A DNA stretch of 18,474 nucleotides from Bacillota bacterium (GTDB lineage Bacteria; Bacillota; Dehalobacteriia; UBA4068), in contig JAFSIU010000014.1 of NCBI GenBank assembly GCA_017439615.1, positions 1 to 18,474 on the forward strand, in the 5' to 3' direction. Within the stretch, counting starts at the first letter, position 1, and each line of letters begins with the position of its first letter. This document shows positions 7,035-13,676 of this stretch, piece after piece. The notes beneath the pieces are model-generated. The model saw nothing but the letters and a program-made list of their open reading frames with translations, was not told where the DNA came from and searched no databases. A program made the translations under genes and the position numbers.

Positions 7035-7568
7035 ATGGAAAACTATCGTGACTTTTTACCCGAATTGAAAACCATCCCTCTGTTCTATGGTATCGAGGAT
7101 GATGCTTTGATCGCATTGCTCGAAGCTATGCAGCCCAAAATCATCCACAGAACCACCAACAATATGCCTCCCATGAGATTTGGCGAAGGCCTTTGGATGC
7201 TCGGCCTCAAGAACAATCTCAATGGCGAGATCGCTCCCAGAGAAAATCAATATGCTATGCCCAATTTCGGCGAACCCGGCGCAATGATGGGCGAAGTCCC
7301 CGGTATGTCCGAGGCATTCCTTTACAGAAAGAATATGCCCAAACCTGCTGCTCCTCCCAAGCCCGCAGGCCCTCCCAAAGAAGTTGATGATTATGTTCTG
7401 GAAATGAGCTCCGACATGATGACCAAATTCTACAGCGATGAGGTTTATCCCGCACAGGCACAGATGAACCGCAATATGCTCGGCATTATGGCTGAAAAGG
7501 TAACTCATATCCGCAAAATGAACCGCGCACAGATCGAAGAACTCCAGAATAAGCTTGCAGGTAAATAA
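7035..7568 (+). CDS. Degenerate Crp/cNMP-binding-like domain protein without HTH (paralog 1)
   Basis: A 177-residue cytoplasmic protein with no signal peptide or membrane segment. Residues 8-36 (LPELKTIPLFYGIEDD and the next helix) match the N-terminal helix of Crp-type effector domains. GEPGAMMGEVPGMS (79-92) resembles the GD-x-FGE-x-x-x-LS turn of the cNMP-binding barrel. Where the PR-T/S-A nucleotide-binding segment should follow, there is instead a proline-rich stretch (about 101-115). After a short strand comes a long charged helix (about 131-177), equivalent to the dimerisation helix. The protein ends there, so no DNA-binding domain exists. It is paralogous to the next two products and is the most diverged of the three. 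A role as a dimerising sensor or scaffold is inference; no function is known to me. Confidence 0.8.
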   Translation: MENYRDFLPELKTIPLFYGIEDDALIALLEAMQPKIIHRTTNNMPPMRFGEGLWMLGLKNNLNGEIAPRENQYAMPNFGEPGAMMGEVPGMSEAFLYRKNMPKPAAPPKPAGPPKEVDDYVLEMSSDMMTKFYSDEVYPAQAQMNRNMLGIMAEKVTHIRKMNRAQIEELQNKLAGK

Positions 7569-7595
7569 TCAACAGATTGCAGGAACTTTTATTTT

Positions 7596-7600
7596 GGAGG
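7596..7600 (+). promoter_or_regulatory. Ribosome binding site that sets the start of paralog 2
   Basis: GGAGG ends 1 nt before an ATG at 7602 but 7 nt before a second in-frame ATG at 7608. The second gives the same MENY opening and the same length as paralog 1. Confidence 0.8.
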
Positions 7601-7607
7601 AATGAAA

Positions 7608-8141
7608 ATGGAAAATTACCATCAGTATTTACCTTATTTCAAGCTCATGCCTCTCTTCCAGGGCATTGAGGATAATCAGATCATGGATCTGGTCGAGGCT
7701 ATGCAGCCCGCCATCTCCCGTCAGAGAAAAGGCGAGGCTCCGCCCAAGATCGATTTTACCGAAGGCTATTTCCAAGTCTGCATAAGACAGTATCCCGCAT
7801 TGGAAGTTGAAGCAAAGCCCAGCAAATATACTATGCCTAAGGTTGGCGAGCCCGGTATGATGATGGCAGAGATCCCCGCACTTTCCAAAGCAAAGCTGCC
7901 CAAGGATTTCTTTGCTCCCAAGCCCGGCCAGAAACCTATTCATCCGCCCCGTGATGTTGATGAAGATTGTCTTGTCATGACCGGCGAAATGGTAGTCAAA
8001 TTCTATTCCGCCGAGCTTTATCCCGCACAGGCAAAAATGATCAAAAACTTCTTCGGTATCCTCACTCAGAAGATCACCGATATCCGCGCCGCTCACAAAG
8101 CACAGGTTGAAGCACTGCAGGCGCAAATTGATGCGAAATAA
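7608..8141 (+). CDS. Degenerate Crp/cNMP-binding-like domain protein without HTH (paralog 2)
   Basis: A 177-residue paralog of the preceding product. It opens MENYHQYLPYFKLMPLFQGI (Crp-like N-terminal helix). GEPGMMMAEIPALS lies at 80-93, where a cNMP barrel has its FGE turn, then a lysine/proline-rich loop (about 96-115) takes the place of the nucleotide phosphate-binding segment. The strand DEDCLVMTGEMVVKF follows, then the C-terminal helix (about 137-177). No HTH domain, signal peptide or membrane segment is present. Residues 130-167 are identical to residues 133-170 of the next gene product, showing recent duplication or gene conversion. It starts 39 bp after paralog 1 and ends 18 bp before paralog 3, so the three form an operon. 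Function is unknown. Confidence 0.8.
   Translation: MENYHQYLPYFKLMPLFQGIEDNQIMDLVEAMQPAISRQRKGEAPPKIDFTEGYFQVCIRQYPALEVEAKPSKYTMPKVGEPGMMMAEIPALSKAKLPKDFFAPKPGQKPIHPPRDVDEDCLVMTGEMVVKFYSAELYPAQAKMIKNFFGILTQKITDIRAAHKAQVEALQAQIDAK
7995..8108 (+). repeat. Near-identical 114-bp segment shared with 8556-8669
   Basis: This segment encodes the C-terminal helix of paralog 2. By eye it differs from 8556-8669 at six positions, all synonymous, giving 38 identical residues. Confidence 0.85.
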
Positions 8142-8159
8142 ACATAAGGAGGAACAACA

Positions 8160-9470
8160 ATGAGCATTTATCAGAAATATTTGCCCCAATTGAAATTGAT
8201 GCCTCTCTTCCAGGGTATTGACGATAACTATATTCTGGACTTAGTAGAAGCAATGCAGCCCCAGATCGTTTTGAGAAAAACCGGTATGCCCAATCCTATG
8301 GAAGGCTTCACCGGCAGCGAATTCCTCGTATGCCTCAAAAACAATCTCAGCAATGAAGTTAAAGCAAAACCCAGCAAATACACTATGCCCGAAATGGGCG
8401 AACCCGGTATGATGATGGGCGAGATCCCCGGCCTTTCCCTTGCTCGTCAGCGTCCCGCTGAACCCAAGCCCGAAGGCGCCAAAAAGCCCCCCATGCCCCC
8501 CAGACCTCCCCAGCCTGTTGATCAGGAATGTCTGATCATGGATGGCGAAATGATCGTCAAATTCTATTCCGCTGAGCTTTATCCCGCACAGGCAAAAATG
8601 ATCAAAAACTTCTTCGGTATCCTCACCCAGAAGATCACCGATATCCGTGCTGCACATAAAGCACAGGTTGATTTGCTTAACAAGCAGATCGCAGGCGAAG
8701 TTCTTTATGTCAATACTGCCGGCTGCGTTATGAAGGTCGCAAATGAAACCGCTGCAAAATGGAACAAGCTCCATCCCGAGCTCCCCGCTATCGTTAAGGG
8801 CGGCGGCTCCGTTGATATCGTCCGCAATGCCTTGGCAGGCAAACCCTGCGATGTTATGATCGTTGCTGACGAAGCTAATATCGCTGATATGATGATGCCC
8901 GACCATGCTGACGGCTACTATGTATTCGCAGGCAACAAGATGGTTATCTCCGGCAAGGGCATCAACTCCGAAAACTGGAAAGAAAAATTGCTGGATCCCA
9001 ATGCTACCTTTATGCATATGAATCCTTATGGCGATCCCGGCGGCTATCGTGCTGTTATGGCTATGCTGCTTGCTGACAATGTAGAACCCGGTCTTGCTGA
9101 CAAGCTGATGAACCATCCCGGTCACATCGGCATGTCCAAAGAGCCTCCGAAGCCCGGTGCTCCCAGACCCAAGGCTGACTACAGCTTCGGCTACTATTCC
9201 GGCCCTGCTTCCAGCGGCGCTGAATTTGCTGAACTGCCTGCAGTTATGGACCTTTCCGATGACAATCTCGCTGATGTCTATGCAAAGGTTTCCTTCGCAG
9301 TTGATGATGAAAACACCATCGTTGCAAAACCCATCTCTCATGCGCTCACCATTCCTTTTGAAGCAAATCACAAGGAAGCTGCCCGTGAGTTCATCGATAT
9401 GTTCCTCGAAAACGATTTCGCAGCCCGCTGCTACCTGCCCAAGAGCAAGGTTGTCGGCAACTGGAAATAA
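8160..9470 (+). CDS. Crp-like domain fused to a WtpA/ModA-type oxyanion-binding domain
   Basis: A 436-residue two-domain protein. Residues 1-178 are a third copy of the HTH-less Crp-like module (LPQLKLMPLFQGIDD; GEPGMMMGEIPGLS 80-93; Pro-rich 99-119; C-terminal helix 138-177). Residues 180-436 resemble archaeal tungstate/molybdate-binding WtpA/ModA: GEVLYVNTAGC, HPELPAIVKGGGSVDIVRNAL, CDVMIVADEANI, FAGNKMVIS, INSENWKEKLLDP, NPYGDPGGYRA (288-298, D292 as the likely metal-oxyanion ligand) and ELPAVMDLSDDNLADVYAKV. No signal peptide exists, so the binding domain should be cytosolic, unlike ABC binding proteins. The serine of the family's AGS loop is C189, and the segment that should hold the second carboxylate ligand is replaced by a short Pro-rich loop (329-338). 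No permease or ATPase gene is nearby. A cytosolic tungstate/molybdate sensor or store is an inference. Confidence 0.82.
   Translation: MSIYQKYLPQLKLMPLFQGIDDNYILDLVEAMQPQIVLRKTGMPNPMEGFTGSEFLVCLKNNLSNEVKAKPSKYTMPEMGEPGMMMGEIPGLSLARQRPAEPKPEGAKKPPMPPRPPQPVDQECLIMDGEMIVKFYSAELYPAQAKMIKNFFGILTQKITDIRAAHKAQVDLLNKQIAGEVLYVNTAGCVMKVANETAAKWNKLHPELPAIVKGGGSVDIVRNALAGKPCDVMIVADEANIADMMMPDHADGYYVFAGNKMVISGKGINSENWKEKLLDPNATFMHMNPYGDPGGYRAVMAMLLADNVEPGLADKLMNHPGHIGMSKEPPKPGAPRPKADYSFGYYSGPASSGAEFAELPAVMDLSDDNLADVYAKVSFAVDDENTIVAKPISHALTIPFEANHKEAAREFIDMFLENDFAARCYLPKSKVVGNWK
8556..8669 (+). repeat. Near-identical 114-bp segment shared with 7995-8108
   Basis: Second copy, 561 bp downstream of the first and in the same reading frame, encoding the C-terminal helix of the Crp-like module in the fusion gene. 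Confidence 0.85.
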
Positions 9471-9493
9471 GCTTCATAGCTTTACACAAAATC

Positions 9494-9524
9494 AAAAGAG
9501 CTGAGGTTTGACCTCAGCTCTTTT
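9494..9524. terminator. Bidirectional terminator between convergent genes
   Basis: A 14-bp stem (9494-9507 with 9511-9524, 3-nt loop) has T-rich sequence after it on both strands. It lies 24 bp past the fusion gene stop and 29 bp past the stop of the convergent AI-2E-family gene. Confidence 0.9.
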
Positions 9525-9552
9525 TCTGTTTCGATATATTTCAAATAACAGC

Positions 9553-10671
9553 CTATTTCAGCAATTCATCTTCCCTGCGTCTGATATTTTCTCGCAGCAG
9601 ACGATAAATCGCTGCTACGGCAGGAACGCCAAGAAGCATACCCAATATGCCGAACAAGCCACCACCCAGAGTAACGGCTACAAGCACCCAGATAGCAGGC
9701 AAACCAATGGATGCACCAACAACCTTGGGGTAAATGAGGTTGCCCTCCAACTGCTGCAATATCACAATGAAGATGATAAAGAAAACTGCCTGCAGCGGCG
9801 AAACCGTGAATATCATAAAAGCACCGATACCAGCACCGATGAAAGCACCGACAACAGGAATAAGAGCTGTGAAGCCTATCAAAGTACCAATCATAAGCGC
9901 ATAAGGGAAACGGAAAATATACATACCTATGATACATAGGCTGCCGAGTATGAGAGCCTCGATACTCTGCCCAACAACAAAGCGATGAAAGCTATCATTG
10001 AAAACCGAAGCTATATGCATCAGCCGCTCATATTTTGCAGGTTTGATATATGCACGCAAAAGCCGGCAAATCTGATTCTGCAGCTTTTCTTTGCCAAGCA
10101 GCATATAAAGAGCAAAAATCAATGACAGCAAGCCTGTTATCAGTCCGGAAGAAACAGAAAGAACGACCGCTGCCGCAACATCAAAAGCACCGCTCAGAAC
10201 TTCCTGCCCCCACTGAGTTATTTTGCCGACATAACTCTGCCAATCAAAATTCTGCAAGGCATCAAGCCAATTATCCGGCAGAACACCCATCAATATCTCA
10301 TTGCTCAGCACCCAGTTAACTGCATCGGGGATTTTATTTACTAAAAGAGAAATGCAGGCTGTCAGTTCGGGCAGTACCAGAGAAAAAACCAGAACAACGA
10401 TAAGCACCAAGGTCAGAAATGCAGCTGTCAGGCAAACTGCGCGGCGGCTCTTTTGTACAAAGCGGCTTTCTGTGCGGGGGAAATAATGCTTTTCATAGAA
10501 GCACATTATTATATTGACTATATACGCAATGCCAAAGCCGATAAAGACAGGCAGCAAAGCACCGCCAATCAAAGACAACAGACCTGCGAAATTGCCCCAA
10601 TAAAACACTGCCAGAAAGAGCAAAAAGACACTTATGCAAATACGGAAACAGGTTTTCCATTCAATTTTCAT
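9553..10671 (-). CDS. AI-2E/PerM-family membrane protein
   Basis: A 372-residue polytopic inner-membrane protein with hydrophobic segments spread over the whole length (two near the N-terminus, one near 70-90, a cluster in the C-terminal half). The C-terminal stretch QQLEGNLIYPKVVGASIGLP followed by a Gly-rich segment (GGGLFGILGMLLGVP) is the hallmark of the AI-2E transporter family (PerM/YtvI type). Family members are proposed to export autoinducer-2 or other small solutes or act as Na+/H+ antiporters; the substrate here is not predictable. I chose the ATG at 10671, with AGGGG 8 nt upstream, over a TTG seven codons earlier. It ends in TAG. It lies 82 bp downstream of relQ on the same strand and may be partly co-transcribed. 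Confidence 0.9.
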   Translation of the reverse strand: MKIEWKTCFRICISVFLLFLAVFYWGNFAGLLSLIGGALLPVFIGFGIAYIVNIIMCFYEKHYFPRTESRFVQKSRRAVCLTAAFLTLVLIVVLVFSLVLPELTACISLLVNKIPDAVNWVLSNEILMGVLPDNWLDALQNFDWQSYVGKITQWGQEVLSGAFDVAAAVVLSVSSGLITGLLSLIFALYMLLGKEKLQNQICRLLRAYIKPAKYERLMHIASVFNDSFHRFVVGQSIEALILGSLCIIGMYIFRFPYALMIGTLIGFTALIPVVGAFIGAGIGAFMIFTVSPLQAVFFIIFIVILQQLEGNLIYPKVVGASIGLPAIWVLVAVTLGGGLFGILGMLLGVPAVAAIYRLLRENIRRREDELLK

Positions 10672-10753
10672 TTTCAAAACCCCTAACAGCAAAAGTTTAT
10701 TTTTATATTATAAACCGATATTGCTTGTTCTTCCAGAAGAATTTATATCACGG

Positions 10754-11470
10754 TCAGGCAGACTGTATATTCTCATCTTTATGTTCGCTGCTGACTTCCC
10801 TGACATATTGCAGCAAAGAATCCATTCCGGCATCCATAGCAGCACTGACCTCTGCACATTGATAAAGACGTTCAGACATTTCGAGAGTGAAAACGACATC
10901 CTTTTTATATCTCAGCTGATGCTCAAGAGTTGCCCAGAAATCCATTGCAATGGTTCTGAGCTGGATCTCGACCTTCATTTGTTTTTTCTCTTGTGAAAGA
11001 AAAATCGGTACGGTAACGATGAGATGCAGGCTGCGATATCCATTGGGTTTGGGATTTTCGATATAGTCTTTTTTCTCAATCAAGGTTATATCATCCTGAC
11101 TGAGAAGGGCTTCTGCCAGCATATAAACATCATCACGGAAGGAACATACAACTCTGACACCTGCGATATCATTCAATTCGCCCTCAACCGATTCCAGATT
11201 GACAGGCAGCCCCTTGCGCTGCAGCTTTTTGGCAATGCTTTCAGGGCTTTTCAGCCTTGATTTCACGCTGTTGATGGGATTGCGATCATATTGCAGGGTG
11301 AATTCCTGATCCAGAACATTGAATTTGGTCTCGATCTCCATAATAGCGCATTTATAATATGCCATAATTTTAGCATATTCAGCTGATTTCGCCTTCAAAC
11401 TGGCAACCATGTCCATATCTGCTTTTGTAAGCTCTGCATTTTGTATATTTTGCTTTGCAGCTTCAGTCAT
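10754..11470 (-). CDS. relQ: Small alarmone synthetase, RelQ/YjbM type
   Basis: A 238-residue single-domain (p)ppGpp synthetase that transfers pyrophosphate from ATP to GDP or GTP. Synthetase motifs are complete: RLKSPESIAKKLQRKG (72-87), DIAGVRVVCSF (101-111), NPKPNGYRSLHL (139-150) and VEIQLRTIAMDFWATLEH (167-184), with the catalytic glutamate E168. There is no HD hydrolase and no TGS/ACT regulatory region, so it is a small alarmone synthetase, and the C-terminal helices (about 195-225) fit tetramer-forming RelQ better than RelP. The ATG at 11470 sits 7 nt after GGAGG. Another ATG two codons upstream is only 1 nt from it. The preceding LysR gene is separated by a terminator, so relQ should have its own promoter, which I could not place with confidence. 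Confidence 0.92.
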   Translation of the reverse strand: MTEAAKQNIQNAELTKADMDMVASLKAKSAEYAKIMAYYKCAIMEIETKFNVLDQEFTLQYDRNPINSVKSRLKSPESIAKKLQRKGLPVNLESVEGELNDIAGVRVVCSFRDDVYMLAEALLSQDDITLIEKKDYIENPKPNGYRSLHLIVTVPIFLSQEKKQMKVEIQLRTIAMDFWATLEHQLRYKKDVVFTLEMSERLYQCAEVSAAMDAGMDSLLQYVREVSSEHKDENIQSA

Positions 11471-11477
11471 TTCCATT

Positions 11478-11482
11478 CCTCC
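11478..11482 (-). promoter_or_regulatory. Ribosome binding site that sets the relQ start
   Basis: GGAGG on the minus strand, 7 nt before the ATG at 11470 and 1 nt before the ATG at 11476. Confidence 0.75.
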
Positions 11483-11548
11483 TTAAAAGCTATTTTTACA
11501 AGCTGTCTTTCATTATGATAACAGTTAAATTTTAACATAATCTAAACT

Positions 11549-11575
11549 AAAAAGCAGCCGCAAAACTGCGGCTGC
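11549..11575 (-). terminator. Terminator of the LysR-family gene
   Basis: A 9-bp GC-rich stem (11554-11562 with 11567-11575, 4-nt loop) is followed on the minus strand by five T. It is 11 bp past the LysR-family stop. Confidence 0.88.
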
Positions 11576-11585
11576 CGTAATATCA

Positions 11586-12479
11586 TTATTCTTTGCTGCG
11601 ATATGCTGCCTTGATATAAGACTTGAAGCTTTCCATTGCGGGGCTGACTTTCTTATACTTATTGCAGATGAGATACATATTGCGGCAGGCAGAGGCATCA
11701 CTGATGAGCAGCAGCTTGGATCTTAAGGAAGATACCCAGGCATTGCCATTGCGGGCACAGACATAGACGCCTTCATCATTTTCGACCTTATTAAATAAAT
11801 CACTCCAATCACAAGCATCAAAACGCTGCTCGGAATTGCCTGTATGATTCATAATGAATTTGCGGAAATGCTCTTTGGCACCGTCTTCGGGAGTAATCAT
11901 AACCTTATCGGCAAGCTCCTTGAAGGAAACATAATCTTTTTGTGCCAATTCGGATTTGGAGGAAACAAGCGCACCCATGCAATAATATCCAACATGAATC
12001 TTGTTGAGATCGGCATCGCCGACTGCGACATTTTCTTCGAAGCAAATGCCGTAATCAACGAGATCTCGCTTGATGGCAAGCAGCATATCATCATAATCCA
12101 TACGATAAATACCGACATTCATATCCGGCTGCTGTTTGGAGAAATCATTGACGAGATTATTCTCCCAAAAGATATTGATACCTGTAGGAACAGCAAAGGA
12201 CAAACGGCGGGAATTTTTCATCAGGGTGTTGGTCAATTCGGTTTTGCCTGCATTGAGTTCATTAATAGCTGCAGCGGCATAGGTTGCAAAAATTCTGCCA
12301 TATTCTGTCAGGCGGACATTGCGTCCGTATTTTTCAAAAAGAGGTACACCCAAGGTCTCCTCCAAGCCTGAAATAGATTTTGAAAGGGCTGGCTGCGAAA
12401 CGGAAAGCATTCTCGCAGAGGCAGAAAAATTCTCTGTGTGTGCGACACTGATAAAATACTCTAAATGCTGTAAATTCAT
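11586..12479 (-). CDS. LysR-family transcriptional regulator
   Basis: A 297-residue regulator of normal LysR length. The winged HTH occupies residues 1-60 (FSASARMLSVSQPALSKSIS, then LEETLGVPLFEKYGRNVRLTEYG). The effector-binding domain covers about 85-295 and is of the periplasmic-binding-protein fold. The ligand is unknown. The start at 12479 is chosen because GGAGG lies 6 nt before it; the ATG at 12485 directly abuts that site. The gene is divergent from the DUF445 gene, and its own promoter carries dyads over the -35, suggesting autoregulation and possibly control of the divergent gene. Confidence 0.93.
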   Translation of the reverse strand: MNLQHLEYFISVAHTENFSASARMLSVSQPALSKSISGLEETLGVPLFEKYGRNVRLTEYGRIFATYAAAAINELNAGKTELTNTLMKNSRRLSFAVPTGINIFWENNLVNDFSKQQPDMNVGIYRMDYDDMLLAIKRDLVDYGICFEENVAVGDADLNKIHVGYYCMGALVSSKSELAQKDYVSFKELADKVMITPEDGAKEHFRKFIMNHTGNSEQRFDACDWSDLFNKVENDEGVYVCARNGNAWVSSLRSKLLLISDASACRNMYLICNKYKKVSPAMESFKSYIKAAYRSKE

Positions 12480-12485
12480 AGTCAT

Positions 12486-12490
12486 CCTCC
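12486..12490 (-). promoter_or_regulatory. Ribosome binding site that sets the LysR start
   Basis: GGAGG on the minus strand, 6 nt before the ATG at 12479 and immediately next to the ATG at 12485. Confidence 0.75.
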
Positions 12491-12523
12491 ATTAATAATT
12501 ATATTCCATAACCTTATAGTTCA

Positions 12524-12552
12524 ATTTTATTAAAAGTTTTGTGATTTGTCAA
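12524..12552 (-). promoter_or_regulatory. Promoter of the LysR-family gene
   Basis: TTGACA (12552-12547), 17-bp spacer, TAAAAT (12529-12524) on the minus strand, a near-perfect sigma-70-type promoter about 45 bp before the start codon. Confidence 0.8.
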
Positions 12553-12582
12553 TACAAATATTGTCTTAAATACAAAACTTTT
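12532..12582. promoter_or_regulatory. Nested dyads in the LysR/DUF445 divergent region
   Basis: An outer 11-bp inverted repeat AAAAGTTTTGT / ACAAAACTTTT (12532-12542, 12572-12582) encloses ATTTGT-N4-ACAAAT (12544-12559) and CAATA-N4-TATTG (12550-12563). The inner dyads cover the -35 box of the LysR-family gene. Binding by the adjacent LysR protein is inferred from position. Confidence 0.5.
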
Positions 12583-12691
12583 GCAGGAAAAAAACTATTT
12601 ATGGGGAATATAACATAGAGTTTATTTTTGTTTGATATTGTTTAAAGAATAACAAAATGTTTATTTTCGAGCAAAAAGGTGAGATAAAATT

Positions 12692-13606
12692 ATGAATGAA
12701 CAATTAATAATAGCTCCGATTGTAGGTCTGGTCATCGGCTGGATAACAAATTCATTGGCTATCAAAATGCTTTTCCGTCCTCGCAAAGCATATTATATCG
12801 GGAAATTCCGCATTCCGCTGACTCCCGGTGTCATCCCTAAAGAGCAGCCCCGTTTGGCAAAAGCAGTCGGCGATGCTGTCTCGCATGAGCTGTTGGGCGC
12901 CGAGGTTCTACAATCCGCCCTCAACTCTGACTCCATGCAGGAAAAGGTCGGCAGCATTGCAGATAATATCTTCGCAAGATATTCTTCCTCCAAGCTGACT
13001 CTCAAAGAAGATATCAGCGCGATCTTCGGCAGTGCAGGAGTAGACAAATTTGTGAATGGCGCATATGATTCACTGGCAGAAATCATATACAAAAAACTCA
13101 ATGACAGCAGCTTCAATGAAGAGCTGCTGACGAATATCATCAGCAAAAGTCTTACAGAAAATCCGCCCAAGGGAATTCTGAAGAAGCTGGCAGGAGAAAA
13201 TACCGCTGCCGTGATCGCCAAACCGCTCAGCAAGGTCATTTACAAACGGTTTTCACAAAATTCATATAGCATTATGCGTGACATTCTGGCACAGGAGGGC
13301 AACAAGCTTCTGGAACAAAAAACCGCTGCCCTGGTAACAAAGCATCAGGACAAGCTGCCGCAGCTGCGCAATCTGCTTATTGAAAACTACAGCAGAACAG
13401 TCAGCGATGATCTGCCGAAAATACTTGAATCCATCAATATTGCCAAAATTATTGAGGACCGCATCAATGATTATGACATCAGCGAAATGGAAAGACTGAT
13501 AAGAAATCTCGCCAACAAAGAATTGAATGCCATTGTCGTCTTTGGCGGAATCTTGGGCTTTTTTATGGGCTTTATCAATGTATTCATCTCGGCTCTTTTC
13601 AGCTGA
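12692..13606 (+). CDS. DUF445 family membrane protein
   Basis: A 304-residue protein of the DUF445 (YheB-like) family. An N-terminal hydrophobic segment (about 6-28) is followed by the family signature MLFRPRKAYYIGKFRIPLTP and GVIPKEQPRLAKAVG (about 26-60). The long central region (about 65-275) is mainly helical and charged, and a C-terminal hydrophobic segment lies at about 279-303. It is therefore anchored at both ends with a large soluble middle. The family's biochemical role is unknown. A GGTGAG ribosome site is 9-10 nt before the ATG. It is divergent from the LysR gene and 70 bp upstream of the MFS gene on the same strand. I saw no clear terminator between them, so they could be co-transcribed. 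Confidence 0.9.
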   Translation: MNEQLIIAPIVGLVIGWITNSLAIKMLFRPRKAYYIGKFRIPLTPGVIPKEQPRLAKAVGDAVSHELLGAEVLQSALNSDSMQEKVGSIADNIFARYSSSKLTLKEDISAIFGSAGVDKFVNGAYDSLAEIIYKKLNDSSFNEELLTNIISKSLTENPPKGILKKLAGENTAAVIAKPLSKVIYKRFSQNSYSIMRDILAQEGNKLLEQKTAALVTKHQDKLPQLRNLLIENYSRTVSDDLPKILESINIAKIIEDRINDYDISEMERLIRNLANKELNAIVVFGGILGFFMGFINVFISALFS

Positions 13607-13676
13607 TTCCCAATTTTTTTCTGTTGATTACCGATTCTTTAATGACTAAAATATGAATCAATAATGGAGTATACAA

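Noticed and set aside
7035..8141. Paralogs 1 and 2 as full Crp/Fnr transcription factors
   Set aside because: Both end after the dimerisation helix at 177 residues. No HTH follows in any frame before the next gene.
8241..9371. Minus-strand open frame (376 codons) opposite the fusion gene
   Set aside because: Antisense shadow. The plus strand has a ribosome site, paralogs and a recognisable WtpA/ModA-like domain.
8160..9470. Third tandem gene as an ordinary ABC-transporter substrate-binding protein
   Set aside because: No signal peptide, a 178-residue Crp-like domain in front of the binding domain, and no permease or ATPase gene in the window.
10672..10753. Separate promoter for the AI-2E-family gene
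   Set aside because: A TATAAT is present on the minus strand, but no acceptable -35 lies at the right distance, so I did not list it.
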